Assembly: GCF_032854445.1 (NCBI RefSeq)
Contig: NW_027018063.1
Coordinates: forward strand, 32,692 to 96,691
DNA from: Liolophura sinensis
Lineage: Eukaryota; Mollusca; Polyplacophora; Chitonida; Chitonidae
DNA: 64,000 nt
Direction: 5' to 3'
In this document: one piece after another, positions 12,201-26,479 of the stretch
Layout: every line of letters begins with the position of its first letter
Position numbering within the stretch: position 1 is the stretch's first letter
Translations under genes and position numbers: made by a program
Notes under the pieces: model-generated
The model's database searches: none
What the model saw: only the letters and a program-made list of their open reading frames with translations
What the model was told of the DNA's origin: nothing

Positions 12201-14300
12201 ACGTATTTTCTGACGAGAAATCGAATGGTGCAAACCGCGTTGCTCTCCGACCAATACTTGTGGCTGTAGCGACAATTGAATGATCATTGATGTCATAATC
12301 ACGTGCCCAGCAACGGCTCTTACTCCATGGAAACCAGGGATATTTGCAATTTTTTAACAGCTGCCGATGCCTGGCCCAATTCCGAATCTTTTGGCACCTT
12401 ATAAATGTGGGTCAGTGTTTAGTTGTACTTTTAACAGCAGACTGTATCAAGTACCTTGTGTTTTTTATGTACAAATAATCTGGTTTTTCTACACGTAGAT
12501 AAAGACATTCAGATTGTCTTGGACTTAGAAGTAAGACAATTGCTGGGTGAGTTAAATGGGCTTAGCCCAAAGATTTGACGTTTTCTGGGCTACCGAAGGG
12601 CACATAACTTATAGTCAAAAGTTGAATATAGTAATGACCAGTCGCGATTGTACAGAGTACAGTGTAGCCCATTTCAATTAACAAAAAGACCAGGTAAAAA
12701 TGCAAAAGTGGAAAAACTGTTCCAGTGCTGCTGGTAAGAGGCTAATCCGACGTATTTTGTTACGAGAAATCGAATGGTGCAATGCGCGTTGCTCTCCGAC
12801 CAATACTTTTGGCTGTAGCGACAATTCAATGAATATTCATGTCATAATCACGTGCGTAGCAACGGCTCTTACTCCATGGAAACCAGGGATATTTGCAATT
12901 TTTTAACAGCTGCCGATGCCTGGCCCAACTCCGCATCTTTTGGCACCTTATAAATGTGTGTCAGTGTTTAGTTGTACTTTTTACAGCAGACTGTATCAAG
13001 TACCTTGTGTTTTTTATGTACAAATGGTATGGTTTTTCTACACGTAGATAAAGACATTGAGATTGTCTTGGACTTAGAAGTAAGACAATTGCTGGGTGAG
13101 TTAAATGGACTTGGCCCAAAGATTTCAGGTCTTCTGGGCTACCGAAGGGCACATAACTTATAGTCAAAAGTTGAATATAGTAATGACCAGTCGCGATTGT
13201 ACAGAGTACAGTGTATCCGATTTCAATTAACAAAAAGACCAGGTAAAAATGCAAAAGTGGAAAAACTGTTCCAGTGGTGCTGGTAAGAGGCTAATCCGAC
13301 GTATTTTGTGACGAGAAATCGAATGGTGCAAACCGCGTTGCTCTCCGACGAATACTTTTGGCTGTAGTGACAATTGAATGATCATTTATGTCATAATCAC
13401 GTGCACAGCAACGGCTCTTACTCCATGGAAACCAGGGAAATTTGCAATTTTTCAACAGCTGCCGATTCCTGGCTCAATTCCGCATCTTTTGGCACCTTAT
13501 TCATGTGGGTCAGTGGTCAGTTGTACTTTTTACAGCAGACTGTATCAAGTACCTTGTGTTTTTTATGTACAAATGGTGTGGTTTTTCTACACGTAGATAA
13601 AGACATTGAGATTGTCTTGCTCTTAGAAGTAAGGCAATTGCTGGGTGAGTTAAATGGGCTTAGCCCAAAGATTTGACGTCTTCTGGGCTACCGAAGGGCA
13701 CATAACTTATAGTCAAAAGTTGAATATAGTAATGACCAGTCGCGATTGTACAGAGTACAGTGTAGCCGATTTCAATTAACAAACAGACCAGGCAAAAATG
13801 CAAAAGTGGAAAAACTGTTCCAGTGCTGCTAGTAAGAGGCTAATCCGACGTATTTTGTGACGAGAAATCGAATGGTGCAATCCGCGTTGCTCTCCGATGA
13901 ATACTTTTGGCTGTAGCGACAATTGAATGATCATTTATGTCATAATAAAGTGCGTAGCAACGGCTCTTACTCCATGGAAACCAGGGAAATTTGCAATTTG
14001 TCAACAGCTGCCGATGCCTGGCTCAATTCCGCATCTTTTGGCACCTTATTCATGTGGGTCTGTGGTAAGTTGTACTTTTTACAGCAGACTGTATCAAGTA
14101 CCTTGTGTTTTTTATGTAGAAATGGTCTGGTTTTTCTACACGTAGATAAAGACATTGAGATTGTCTTGCTCTTAGAAGTAAGGCAATTGCTGGGTGAGTT
14201 AAATGGGCTTAGCCCAAAGATTTGACGTCTTCTGGGCTACCGAAGGGCACATAACTTATAGTCAAAAGTTGAATATAGTAATGACCAGTCGCGATTGTAC
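6235..14300 (+). repeat. Mosaic stretch of satellite monomers (M12-M26)
   Basis: Landmarks: 6235, 6784, 7334, 7884, 8433, 8982, 9531, 10080, 10629, 11178, 11727, 12276, 12825, 13374, 13923. Block forms read B-C-B-B-A-B-C-B-A-B-B-A-A-C-C, with no clean internal period that I can see. It contains the first C-form copies (M13, M18, M25, M26). It also holds forerunners of types used further right: M19 is preceded by GGACTAATACTTTTGCC, M21 has the TTTTTCACGTAC plus GTGTGGATTTTC pair, M24 has GGACTTGGCCC, M25 has GTGCACAGC, and M26 has AAAGTGCGTAGC. M16 is one of the more divergent copies (TTGGAATTTTTT, TTATATACAAATTG). Confidence 0.8.
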
Positions 14301-17300
14301 AGAGTACAGTGTAGCCGGCTTCAATTAACAAAAAGACCAGGCAAAAATGCAAAAGTGGAAAAACTGTTCCAGTGCTACTAGTAAGAGGCTAATCCGACGT
14401 ATTTTGTGACGAGAAATCGAATGGTGCAATCCGCGTTGCTCTCCGACGAATACTTTTGGCTGTAGCGACAATTGAATGATCATTGATGTCATAATCACGT
14501 GCCCAGCAACGGCTCTTACTCCATGGAAACCAGGGATGTTTGCAATTTTTTAACAGCTGCCGATGCCTGGCTCAATTCCGCATCTTTTGGCACCTTATAA
14601 ATGTGGGTCAGTGTTTAGTTGTACTTTTTACAGCAGACTGTATCAAGTACCTTGTGTTTTTTATGTACAAATGGTCTGGTTTTTCTACACGTAGATAAAG
14701 ACATTGAGATTGTCTTCGAATTAGAAGTAAGACAATTGCTGGGTGAGTTAAATGGGCTTAGCCCAAAGATTTCAGGTCTTCTGGGCTACCGAAGGGCACA
14801 TAACTTATAGTCTCAAAGTTGAATATAGTAATGACCAGTCGCGATTGTACAGAGTACAGTGTAGCCGATTTCAATTAACAAAAAGACCAGGTAAAAATGC
14901 AAAAGTGGAAAAACTGTTCCAGTGCTGCTGGTAAAAGGCTAATCCGACGTATTTTGTGACGACAAATCGAATGGTGCAAACCGCGTTGCTCTCCGACCAA
15001 TACTTTTGGCTGTAGTGACAATTGAATGATCATTTATGTCATAATCACGTGCCCAGCAACGGCTCTTACTCCATGGAAACCAGGGAAATTTGCAATTTTT
15101 CAACAGCTGCCGATGCCTGGCTCAATTCCGAATCTTTTGGCACCTTACTGAAGTGGGTCAGTGTTCAGTTGTACTTTTTACAGCAGACTGTATCAAGTAC
15201 CTTGTGTTTTTCATGTACAAATGGTATGGTTTTTCTACACGTAGATAAAGACATTGAGATTGTCTTGGACTTAGAAGTAAGACAATTGCTGGGTGAGTTA
15301 AATGGGCTTAGCCCAAAGATTTGACGTCTTCTGGGCTACCGAAGGGCATATAACTTATAGTCAAAAGTTGAATATAGTAATTACCAGTCGCGATTGTACA
15401 GAGTACAGTGTAGCCGCCTTCAATTAACAAAAAGACCAGGCAAAAATGCAAAAGTGGAAAAACTGTTCCAGTGCTACTAGTAAGAGGCTAATCCGACGCA
15501 TTTTGTGACGAGAAATCGAATGGTGCAATCCGCGTTGCTCTCCGACCAATACTTTTGGCTGTAGCGACAATTGAATGATCATTTATGTCATAATCACGTG
15601 CGTAGCAACGGCTCTTACTCCATGGAAACCAGGGAAATTTGCAATTTGTCAACAGCTGCCGATGCCTGGCTCAATTCCGAATCTTTTGGCACCTTACTGA
15701 AGTGGGTCAGTGTTCAGTTGTACTTTTTACAGCAGACTGTATCAAGTACCTTGTGTTTTTCATGTACAAATGGTGTGGTTTTTCTACACGTAGATAAAGA
15801 CATTGAGATTGTCTTGCACTTAGAAGTAAGGCAATTGCTGGGTGAGTTAAATGGGCTTAGCCCAAAGATTTCAGGTCTTCTGGGCTACCGAAGGGCACAT
15901 AACTTATAGTCAAATGTTGAATATAGTAATGACCAGTCGCGATTGTACAGAGTACAGTGTAGCCGATTTCAATTAACAAAAAGTAAAGGTAAAAATACAA
16001 AAGTGGAAAAACTGTTCCAGTGCTGCTGGTAAGAGGCTAATCCGACGTATTTTGTGACGAGAAATCGAATGGTGCAATCCGCGTTGCTCTCCGACGAATA
16101 CTTTTGGCTGTAGCGACAATTGAATGATCATTGATGTCATAATCACGTGCCCAGCAACGGCTCTTACTCCATGGAAACCAGGGATGTTTGCAATTTTTTA
16201 ACAGCTGCCGATGCCTGGCTCAATTCCGCATCTTTTGGCACCTTATAAATGTGGGTCAGTGTTTAGTTGTACTTTTTACAGCAGACTGTATCAAGTACCT
16301 TGTGTTTTTTATGTACAAATGGTCTGGTTTTTCTACACGTAGATAAAGACATTGAGATTGTCTTCGAATTAGAAGTAAGACAATTGCTGGGTGAGTTAAA
16401 TGGGCTTAGCCCAAAGATTTCAGGTCTTCTGGGCTACCGAAGGGCATATAACTTATAGTCAAAAGTTGAATATAGTAATGACCAGTCGCGATTGTACAGA
16501 GTACAGTGTAGCCGATTTCAATAACAAAAAGACCAGGTAAAAATGCAAAAGTGGAAAAACTGTTCCAGTGCTGCTGGTAAGAGGCTAATCCGACGTATTT
16601 TGTGACGAGAAATCGATTGGTGCAAACCGCGTTGCTCTCCGACCTTTTGGCTGTAGTGACAATTGAATGATCATTTATGCCATAATCACATGCCCAGCAA
16701 CGGCTCTTACTCCATGGAAACCAGGGAAATTTGCAATTTTTGAACAGCTGCCGATCCCTGGCTCAATTCCGCATCTTTTGGCACCTTACTGAAGTGGGTC
16801 AGTGTTCAGTTGTACTTTTTACAGCAGACTGTATCAAGTACCTTGTGTTTTTTATGTACAAATGGTCTGGTTTTTCTACACGTAGATAAAGACATTGAGA
16901 TTGTCTTGGACTTAGAAGTAAGGCAATTGCTGGGTGAGTTAAATGGGCTTAGCCCAAAGATTTGACGTCTTCTGGGCTACCGAAGGGCACATAACTTATA
17001 GTCAAAAGTTGAATATAGTAATGACCAGTCGCGATGGTACATAGTACAGTGTAGCCGATTTCAATTAACAAAAAGACCAGGCAAAAATGCAAAATTGGAA
17101 AAATTGTTCCAGTGCTGCTGGTAAGAGGCTTATCCGACGTATTTTGTGACGACAAATCGAATGGTGCAAACCGCGTTGCTCTCCGACCAATACTTTTGGC
17201 TGTAGTGACAATTGAATGATCATTTATGTCAGAATCACGTGCCCAGCAACGGCTCTTACTCCATGGAAACCAGGGAAATTTGCAATTTTTCAACAGCTGC

Positions 17301-18170
17301 CGATACCTGGCTCAATTCCGCATCTTTTGGCACCTTATTCATGTGGGTCTGTGGTCAGTTGTACTTTTTACAGCAGACTGTATCAAGTACCTTGTGTTTT
17401 TTATGTATAAATGGTATGGTTTTTCTACACGTAGATAAAGACATTGAGATTGTCTTGGACTTAGAAGTAAGACAATTGCTGGGTGAGTTAAATGCGCTTA
17501 GCCCAAAGATTTGACGTCTTCTGGGCTACTGAAGGGCACATAACTTATAGTCAAAAGTTCAATATAGTAATGACCAGTCGCGATTGTACAGAGTACAGTG
17601 TAGCCGATTTCAATTAACAAAAAGTAAAGGTAAAAATACAAAAGTGGAAAAACTGTTCCAGTTGCTGCTGGTAAGAGGCTTATCCGACGTATTTTGTGAC
17701 GACAAATCGAATGGTGCAAACCGCGTTGCTCTCCGACCAATACTTTTGGCTGTAGTGACAATTGAATGATCATTGATGTCATAATCACGTGCCCAGCAAC
17801 GGCTCTTACTCCATGGAAACCAGGGAAATTTGCAATTTGTCAACAGCTGCCGATGCCTGGCTCAATTCCGAATCTTTTGGCACCTTACTGAAGTGGGTCA
17901 GTGTTCAGTTGTACTTTTTACAGCAGACTGTATCAAGTACCTTGTGTTTTTCATGTACAAATGGTGTGGTTTTTCTACACGTAGATAAAGACATTGAGAT
18001 TGTCTAGGACTTAGAAGTAAGACAATTGCTGGGTGAGTTAAATGGGCTTAGCCCAAAGATTTGACGTCTTCTGGGCTACCGAAGGGCACATAACTTATAG
18101 TCTCAAAGTTGAATATAGTAATGACCAGTCGCGATTGTACAGAGTACAGTGTAGCCGATTTCAATTAACA
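14300..18170 (+). repeat. Rearranged 5-mer family segment (M27-M33)
   Basis: Landmarks: 14472, 15022, 15571, 16120, 16663, 17212, 17762. M27 and M30 carry the M1/M6 mark TTCGAATTAG. M28 is M4-like, M29 is M5/M10-like (CGTGCGTAGC), and M31 follows the 5-bp deletion GACCTTTTGG and has CACATG, like M2/M7. M32 and M33 match M13 and M14 at 10,428 bp, including the unusual TTATGTCAGAATC and a GTAAAGG segment in place of GACCAGG. The 5-mer family thus reappears about 14 kb from its main block in a changed order. Confidence 0.82.
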
Positions 18171-19358
18171 AAAAGACCAGGCAAAAATGCAAAAGTGGAA
18201 AAACTGTTCCAGTGCTGCTGGTAAGAGGCTAATCCGACGTATTTTGTTACGAGAAATCGAATGGTGCAAACCGCGTTGCTCTCCGACCAATACTTTTGGC
18301 TGTAGTGACAATTGAATGATCATTTATGCCATAATCACGTGCCCAGCAACGGCTCTTACTCCATGGAAACCAGGGATATTTGCAATTTTTTAACAGCTGC
18401 CGATGCCTGGCTCAATTCCGCATCTTTTGGCACCTTACTGAAGTGGGTCAGTGTTCAGTTGTACTTTTTACAGCAGACTGTATCAAGTACCTTGTGTTTT
18501 TCACGTACAAATGGTGTGGATTTTCTACACGTAGATAAAGACATTGAGATTGTCTTGCACTTAGAAGTAAGGCAATTGCTGGGTGAGTTAAATGGGCTTA
18601 GCCCAAAGATTTCAGGTCTTCTTGGCTACCGAAGGGCACATAACTTATAGTCAAAAGTTGAATATAGTAATGACCAGTCGCGATTGCACAGAGTACAGTG
18701 TAGCCGGTTTCAATTAACAAAAAGACCAGGCAAAAATGCAAAAGTGGAAAAACTGTTCCAGTTCTACTAGTAAGAGACTAATCCGACGTATTCTGTGACG
18801 AGAAATCGAATGGTGCAATCCGCGTTTCTCTCCGACCAATACTTTTGGCTGTAGCGACAGTTGAATGTTCATTTATGCCATAATCACGTGCGTAGCAACG
18901 GCTCTTACTCCATGGAAACCAGGGATATTTGCAATTTTTTAACAGCTGCCGATGCCTGGCCCAACTCCGCATCTTTTGGCACCTTATAAATGTGTGTCAG
19001 TGTTTAGTTGTACTTTTTACAGCAGACTGTATCAAGTACCTTGTGTTTTTTATGTACAAATGGTCTGGTTTTTCTACACGTAGATAAAGACATTGAGATT
19101 GTCTTGGACTTAGAAGTAAGACAATTGCTGGGTGAGTTAAATGGACTTGGCCCAAAGATTTCAGGTCTTCTGGGCTACCGAAGGGCACATAACTTATAGT
19201 CAAAAGTTGAATATAGTAATGACCAGTCGCGATTGTACAGAGTACAGTGTAGCCGATTTCAATTAACAAAAAGAACAGGCAAAAATGCAAAAGTGGAAAA
19301 ACTGTTCCAGTGCTGCTGGTAAGAGGCTAATCCGACGTATTTTGTGACGAGAAATCGA

Positions 19359-19360
19359 AC
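19359..19360 (+). other. 12-bp deletion junction, lineage mark
   Basis: TGGTGCAAACCG is missing between GAAATCGAA and CGTTGCTCTCC, giving a 537-bp interval. The same junction occurs at about 24,290, 32,514 and 41,837 and nowhere else in the window. All four lie just before a slot-4-like B monomer (M36, M45, M60, M77). It is a single event copied by the 9-mer and 17-mer amplifications. Confidence 0.93.
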
Positions 19361-20000
19361 GTTGCTCTCCGACCAATACTTTTGGCTGTAGTGACAATTG
19401 AATGATCATTTATGCCATAATCACGTGCCCAGCAACGGCTCTTACTCCATGGAAACCAGGGAAATTTGCAATTTTTCAACAGCTGCCGATGCCTGGCTCA
19501 ATTCCGCATCTTTTGGCACCTTACTGAAGTGGGTCAGTGTTCAGTTGTACTTTTTACAGCAGACTGTATCAAGTACCTTGTGTTTTTTATGTACAAATGG
19601 TCTGGTTTTTCTACACGTAGATAAAGACATTGAGATTGTCTTGCACTTAGAAGTAAGGCAAATGCTGGGTGAGTTAAATGGGCTTAGCCCAAAGATTTCA
19701 GGTCTTCTGGGCTACCGAAGGGCACATAACTTATAGTAAAAAGTTGAATATAGTAATGACCAGTCGCGATTGTACAGAGTACAGTGTAGCCGATTTCAAT
19801 TAACAAAAAGACCAGGCAAAAATGCAAAAGTGGAAAAACTGTTCCAGTGCTACTAGTAAGAGGCTAATTCGACGTATTTTGTGACGAGAAATCGAATGGT
19901 GCAAACCGCGTTGCTCTCCGACCAATACTTTTGGCTGTAGTGACAATTGAATGATTATTGATGTCATAATCACGTGCCCACCAACGGCTCTTACTCCATG

Positions 20001-20014
20001 GAAAGGAATAAAAT
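20001..20014 (+). other. Clustered substitution block GGAATAAAATTTG
   Basis: After CCATGGAAA the usual CCAGGGAAATTTG reads GGAATAAAATTTG, with several changes in about eight bases and no length change. The same block is at about 24,936, 33,159 and 42,482 (M37, M46, M61, M78). These four also share CTTG followed by an eight-T run where others have CTTGTG and six T. M61 and M78 additionally read CAATGG for CCATGG. A compact multi-base change suggests one templated event followed by amplification. Confidence 0.88.
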
Positions 20015-23000
20015 TTGCAATTTGTCAACAGCTGCCGATGCCTGGCTCAATTCCGCATCTTTTGGCACCTTATTCATGTGGGTCTGTGGTCAGTTGTACT
20101 TTTTACAGCAGACTGTATCAAGTACCTTGTTTTTTTTATGTACAAATGGTCTGGTTTTTCTACACGTAGATAAAGACATTGAGATTGTCTTGGACTTAGA
20201 AGTAAGATCATTGCTGGGTGAGTTAAATGGACTTGGCCCAAAGATTTGACGTCTTCTGGGCTACCGAAGGGCACATAACTTATAGTCAAAAGTTGAATAT
20301 AGTAATGACCAGTCGCGATTGTACAGAGTACAGTGTAGCCGATTTCAATTAACAAAAAGACCAGGTAAAAATGCAAAAGTGGAAAAACTGTTCCAGTGCT
20401 GCTAGTAAGAGGCTAATTCGACGTATTTTGTGACGAGAAATCGAATGGTGCAAACCGCGTTGCTCTCCGACCAATACTTTTGGCTGTAGTGACAATTGAA
20501 TGATCATTGATGTCATAATCACGTGCCCAGCAACGGCTCTTACTCCATGGAAACCAGGGAAATTTCCAATTTTTCAACAGCTACCGATGCCTGGCTCAAT
20601 TCCGCATCTTTTTGCACCTTACTGAAGTGGGTCAGTGTTCAGTTGTACTTTTTACAGCAGACTGTATCAAGTACCTTGTGTTTTTCATGTACAAATGGTC
20701 TGGTTTTTCTACACGTAGATAAAGACATTGAGATTGTCTTGCACTTAGAAGTAAGGCAATTGCTGGGTGAGTTAAATGGGCTTAGCCCAAAGATTTCAGG
20801 TCTTCTGGGCTACCGAAGGGCACATAACTTATAGTCAAAAGTTGAATATAGTAATGACCAGTCGCGATTGTACAGAGTACAGTGTAGCCGATTTCAATTA
20901 ACAAAAAGACCAGGCAAAAATGCAAAAGTGGAAAAACTGTTCCAGTGCTGCTAGTAAGAGGCTAATTCGACGTATTTTGTGACGAGAAATCGAATGGTGC
21001 AAACCGCGTTGCTCTCCGACCAATACTTTTGGCTGTAGTGACAATTGAATGATCATTGATGTCATAATCACGTGCCCAGCAACGGCTCTTACTCCATGGA
21101 AACCAGGGAAATTTGCAATTTTTCAACAGCTACCGATTTCTGGCTCAATTCCGCATCTTTTGGCACCTGATTCATGTGGGTCTGTGGTCAGTTGTACTTT
21201 TTACAGCAGACTGTATCAAGTACCTTGTGTTTTTTATGTACAAATGGTGTGGTTTTTCTACACGTAGATAAAGACATTGAGATTGTTTAGGACTTAGAAG
21301 TAAGACAATTCCTGGGTGAGTTAAATGGGCTTAGCCCAAAGATTTGACGTCTTCTGGACTACCGAAGGGCACATAACTTATAGTCAAAAGTTGAATATAG
21401 TAATGACCAGTCGCGATTGTACAGAGTACAGTGTAGCCGATTTCAATTAACAAAAAGACCAGGTAAAAATGCAAAAGTGGAAAAAACTGTTCCAGTGCTG
21501 CTGGTAAGAGGCTAATCCGATGTATTTTGTGACGAGAAATCGAATGGTGCAAACCGCGTTGCTCTCCGACCAATACTTTTGGCTGTAGCGACAATTCAAT
21601 GAATATTGATGTCATAATAACGTGCGTAGCAACGGCTCTTACTCCATGGAAACCAGGGAAATTTGCAATTTGTCAACAGCTGCCGATTTCTGGCTCAATT
21701 CCGCATCTTTTGGCACCTTATTCATGTGGTTCTGTGGTCAGTTGTACTTTTTACAGCAGACTGTATCAAGTACCTTGTGTTTTTTATGTACAAATGGTCT
21801 GGTTTTTCTACACGTAGATAAAGACATTGAGATTGTCTTGCTCTTAGAAGTAAGGCAATTGCTGGGTGAGTTAAATGGGCTGAGCCCAAAGATTTGACGT
21901 CTTCTGGGCTACCGAAGGGCACATAACTTATAGTCAAAAGTTGAATATAGTAATGACCAGTCGCGATTGTACAGAGTACAGTGTAGCCGATTTCAATTAA
22001 CAAAAAGACCAGGCAAAAATGCAAAAGTGGAAAAACTGTTCCAGTGCTGCTGGTAAGAGGCTAATCCGACGTATTTTGTGACGAGAAATCGAATGGTGCA
22101 AACCGCGTTGCTCTCCGACCAATACTTTTGGCTGTAGCGAAAATTGAATGATCATTGATGTCATAATCACGTGCCCAGCAACGGCTCTTACTCCATGGAA
22201 ACCAGGGATATTTGCAATTTTTTAACAGCTGCAAATGCCTGGCCCAATTCCGAATCTTTTGGCACCTTATAAATGTGGGTCAGTGTTCAGTTGTACTTTT
22301 TACAGCAGACTGTATCAAGTACCTTGTGTTTTTCATGTACAAATGGTGTGGTTTTTCTACACGTAGATAAAGACATTGAGATTGTCTTCGACTTAGAAGT
22401 TAGGCAATTGCTGGGTGAGTTAAATGGGCTTAGCCCAAAGATTTGACGTCTTCTGGGCTACCGAAGGGCACATAACATATAGTCAAAAGTTGAATATAGT
22501 AATGACCAGTCGCGATGGTACATAGTACAGTGTAGCCGATTTCAATTAACAAAAAGACCAGGCAAAAATGCAAAATTGGAAAAATTGTTCCAGTGCTGCT
22601 GGTAAGAGGCTAATACGACGTATTTTGTGACGAGAAATCGAATGGTGCAAACCGCGTTGCTCTCCGACCAATACTTTTGGCTGTAGTGACAATTGAATGA
22701 TCATTTATGTCATAATCACGTGCCCAGCAACGGCTCTTACTCCATGGAAACCAGGGAAATTTGCAATTTTTCAACAGCTGCCGATGCCTGGCTCAATTCC
22801 GCATCTTTTGGCACCTTACTGAAGTGGGTCAGTGTTCAGTTGTACTTTTTACAGCAGACTGTATCAAGTACCTTGTGTTTTTTATGTACAAATGGTCTGG
22901 TTTTTCTACACGTAGATAAAGACATTGAGATTGTCTTGCACTTAGAAGTAAGGCAATTGCTGGGTGAGTTAAATGGGCTTAGCCCAAAGATTTCAGGTCT

Positions 23001-26000
23001 TCTGGGCTACCGAAGGGCACATAACTTATAGTAAAAAGTTGAATATAGTAATGACCAGTCGCGATTGTACAGAGTACAGTGTAGCCGATTTCAATTAACA
23101 AAAAGACCAGGCAAAAATTCAAAAGTGGAAAAACTGTTCCAGTTGCTGCTGGTAAGAGGCTAATCCGACGTATTTTGTTACGAGAAATCGAATGGTGCAA
23201 ACCGCGTTGCTCTCCGACCAATACTTTTGGCTGTAGTGACAATTGAATGATCATTTATGCCATAATCACGTGCCCAGCAACGGCTCTTACTCCATGGAAA
23301 CCAGGGATATTTGCAATTTTTTAACAGCTGCCGATGCCTGGCTCAATTCCGCATCTTTTGGCACCTTACTGAAGTGGGTCAGTGTTCAGTTGTACTTTTT
23401 ACAGCAGACTGTATCAAGTACCTTGTGTTTTTCACGTACAAATGGTGTGGATTTTCTACACGTAGATAAAGACATTGAGATTGTCTTGCACTTAGAAGTA
23501 AGGCAATTGCTGGGTGAGTTAAATGGGCTTAGCCCAAAGATTTCAGATCTTCTTGGCTACCGAAGGGCACATAACTTATAGTCAAAAGTTGAATATAGTA
23601 ATGACCAGTCGCGATTGTACAGAGTACAGTGTAGCCGGTTTCAATTAACAAAAAGACCAGGCAAAAATGCAAAAGTGGAAAAACTGTTCCAGTTCTACTA
23701 GTAAGAGACTAATCCGACGTATTCTGTGACGAGAAATCGAATGGTGCAATCCGCGTTTCTCTCCGACCAATACTTTTGGCTGTAGCGACAGTTGAATGAT
23801 CATTTATGCCATAATCACGTGCGTAGCAACGGCTCTTACTCCATGGAAACCAGGGATATTTGCAATTTTTTAACAGCTGCCGATGCCTGGCCCAACTCCG
23901 CATCTTTTGGCACCTTATAAATGTGTGTCAGTGTTTAGTTGTACTTTTTACAGCAGACTGTATCAAGTACCTTGTGTTTTTTATGTACAAATGGTCTGGT
24001 TTTTCTACACGTAGATAAAGACATTGAGATTGTCTTGGACTTAGAAGTAAGACAATTGCTGGGTGAGTTAAATGGACTTGGCCCAAAGATTTCAGGTCTT
24101 CTGGGCTACCGAAGGGCACATAACTTATAGTCAAAAGTTGAATATAGTAATGACCAGTCGCGATTGTACAGAGTACAGTGTAGCCGATTTCAATTAACAA
24201 AAAGAACAGGCAAAAATGCAAAAGTGGAAAAACTGTTCCAGTGCTGCTGGTAAGAGGCTAATCCGACGTATTTTGTGACGAGAAATCGAACGTTGCTCTC
24301 CGACCAATACTTTTGGCTGTAGTGACAATTGAATGATCATTTATGCCATAATCACGTGCCCAGCAACGGCTCTTACTCCATGGAAACCAGGGAAATTTGC
24401 AATTTTTCAACAGCTGCCGATGCCTGGCTCAATTCCGCATCTTTTGGCACCTTACTGAAGTGGGTCAGTGTTCAGTTGTACTTTTTACAGCAGACTGTAT
24501 CAAGTACCTTGTGTTTTTTATGTACAAATGGTCTGGTTTTTCTACACGTAGATAAAGACATTGAGATTGTCTTGCACTTAGAAGTAAGGCAAATGCTGGG
24601 TGAGTTAAATGGGCTTAGCCCAAAGATTTCAGGTCTTCTGGGCTACCGAAGGGCACATAACTTATAGTAAAAAGTTGAATATAGTAATGACCAGTCGCGA
24701 TGGTACAGAGTACAGTGTAGCCGATTTCAATTAACAAAAAGACCAGGCAAAAATGCAAAAGTGGAAAAAACTGTTCCAGTGCTACTAGTAAGAGGCTAAT
24801 TCGACGTATTTTGTGACGAGAAATCGAATGGTGCAAACCGCGTTGCTCTCCGACCAATACTTTTGGCTGTAGTGACAATTGAATGATTATTGATGTCATA
24901 ATCACGTGCCCACCAACGGCTCTTACTCCATGGAAAGGAATAAAATTTGCAATTTGTCAACAGCTGCCGATGCCTGGCTCAATTCCGCATCTTTTGGCAC
25001 CTTATTCATGTGGGTCTGTGGTCAGTTGTACTTTTTACAGCAGACTGTATCAAGTACCTTGTTTTTTTTATGTACAAATGGTCTGGTTTTTCTACACGTA
25101 GATAAAGACATTGAGATTGTCTTGGACTTAGAAGTAAGATCATTGCTGGGTGAGTTAAATGGACTTGGCCCAAAGATTTGACGTCTTCTGGGCTACCGAA
25201 GGGCACATAACTTATAGTCAAAAGTTGAATATAGTAATGACCAGTCGCGATTGTACAGAGTACAGTGTAGCCGATTTCAATTAACAAAAAGACCAGGTAA
25301 AAATGCAAAAGTGGAAAAACTGTTCCAGTGCTGCTAGTAAGAGGCTAATTCGACGTATTTTGTGACGAGAAATCGAATGGTGCAAACCGCGTTGCTCTCC
25401 GACCAATACTTTTGGCTGTAGTGACAATTGAATGATCATTGATGTCATAATCACGTGCCCAGCAACGGCTCTTACTCCATGGAAACCAGGGAAATTTGCA
25501 ATTTTTCAACAGCTACCGATGCCTGGCTCAATTCCGCATCTTTTTGCACCTTACTGAAGTGGGTCAGTGTTCAGTTGTACTTTTTACAGCAGACTGTATC
25601 AAGTACCTTGTGTTTTTCATGTACAAATGGTCTGGTTTTTCTACACGTAGATAAAGACATTGAGATTGTCTTGCACTTAGAAGTAAGGCAATTGCTGGGT
25701 GAGTTAAATGGGCTTAGCCCAAAGATTTCAGGTCTTCTGGGCTACCGAAGGGCACATAACTTATAGTCAAAAGTTGAATATAGTAATGACCAGTCGCGAT
25801 TGTACAGAGTACAGTGTAGCCGATTTCAATTAACAAAAAGACCAGGCAAAAATGCAAAAGTGGAAAAACTGTTCCAGTGCTGCTAGTAAGAGGCTAATTC
25901 GACGTATTTTGTGACGAGAAATCGAATGGTGCAAACCGCGTTGCTCTCCGACCAATACTTTTGGCTGTAGTGACAATTGAGTGATCATTGATGTCATAAT

Positions 26001-26479
26001 CACGTGCCCAGCAACGGCTCTTACTCCATGGAAACCAGGGAAATTTGCAATTTTTCAACAGCTACCGATTTCTGGCTCAATTCCGCATCTTTTGGCACCT
26101 GATTCATGTGGGTCTGTGGTCAGTTGTACTTTTTACAGCAGACTGTATCAAGTACCTTGTGTTTTTTATGTACAAATGGTATGGGTTTTCTACACGTAGA
26201 TAAAGACATTGAGATTGTTTAGGACTTAGAAGTAAGACAATTCCTGGGTGAGTTAAATGGGCTTAGCCCAAAGATTTGACGTCTTCTGGACTACCGAAGG
26301 GCACATAACTTATAGTCAAAAGTTGAATATAGTAATGACCAGTCGCGATTGTACAGAGTACAGTGTAGCCGATTTCAATTAACAAAAAGACCAGGCAAAA
26401 TGCAAAAGTGGAAAAACTGTTCCAGTGCTGCTGGTAAGAGGCTAATCCGATGTATTTTGTGACGAGAAATCGAATGGTG

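Noticed and set aside
20074-20376. Recurrent minus-strand open frame of ~90-100 codons, hydrophobic in its first part
   Set aside because: It overlaps the plus-strand frame over the same bases, changes length with each variant type, and shows no sign of constraint. It is the low stop-codon density of the reverse strand.
22693-23031. Recurrent plus-strand open frame of up to 112 codons, starting at TTG of the landmark
   Set aside because: It recurs because the DNA repeats and 549 is divisible by three. Copies differ mostly by amino-acid changes, several have in-frame stops (GTCTAGGAC types) or frameshifts, the start is usually TTG rather than ATG, and no domain is recognisable.
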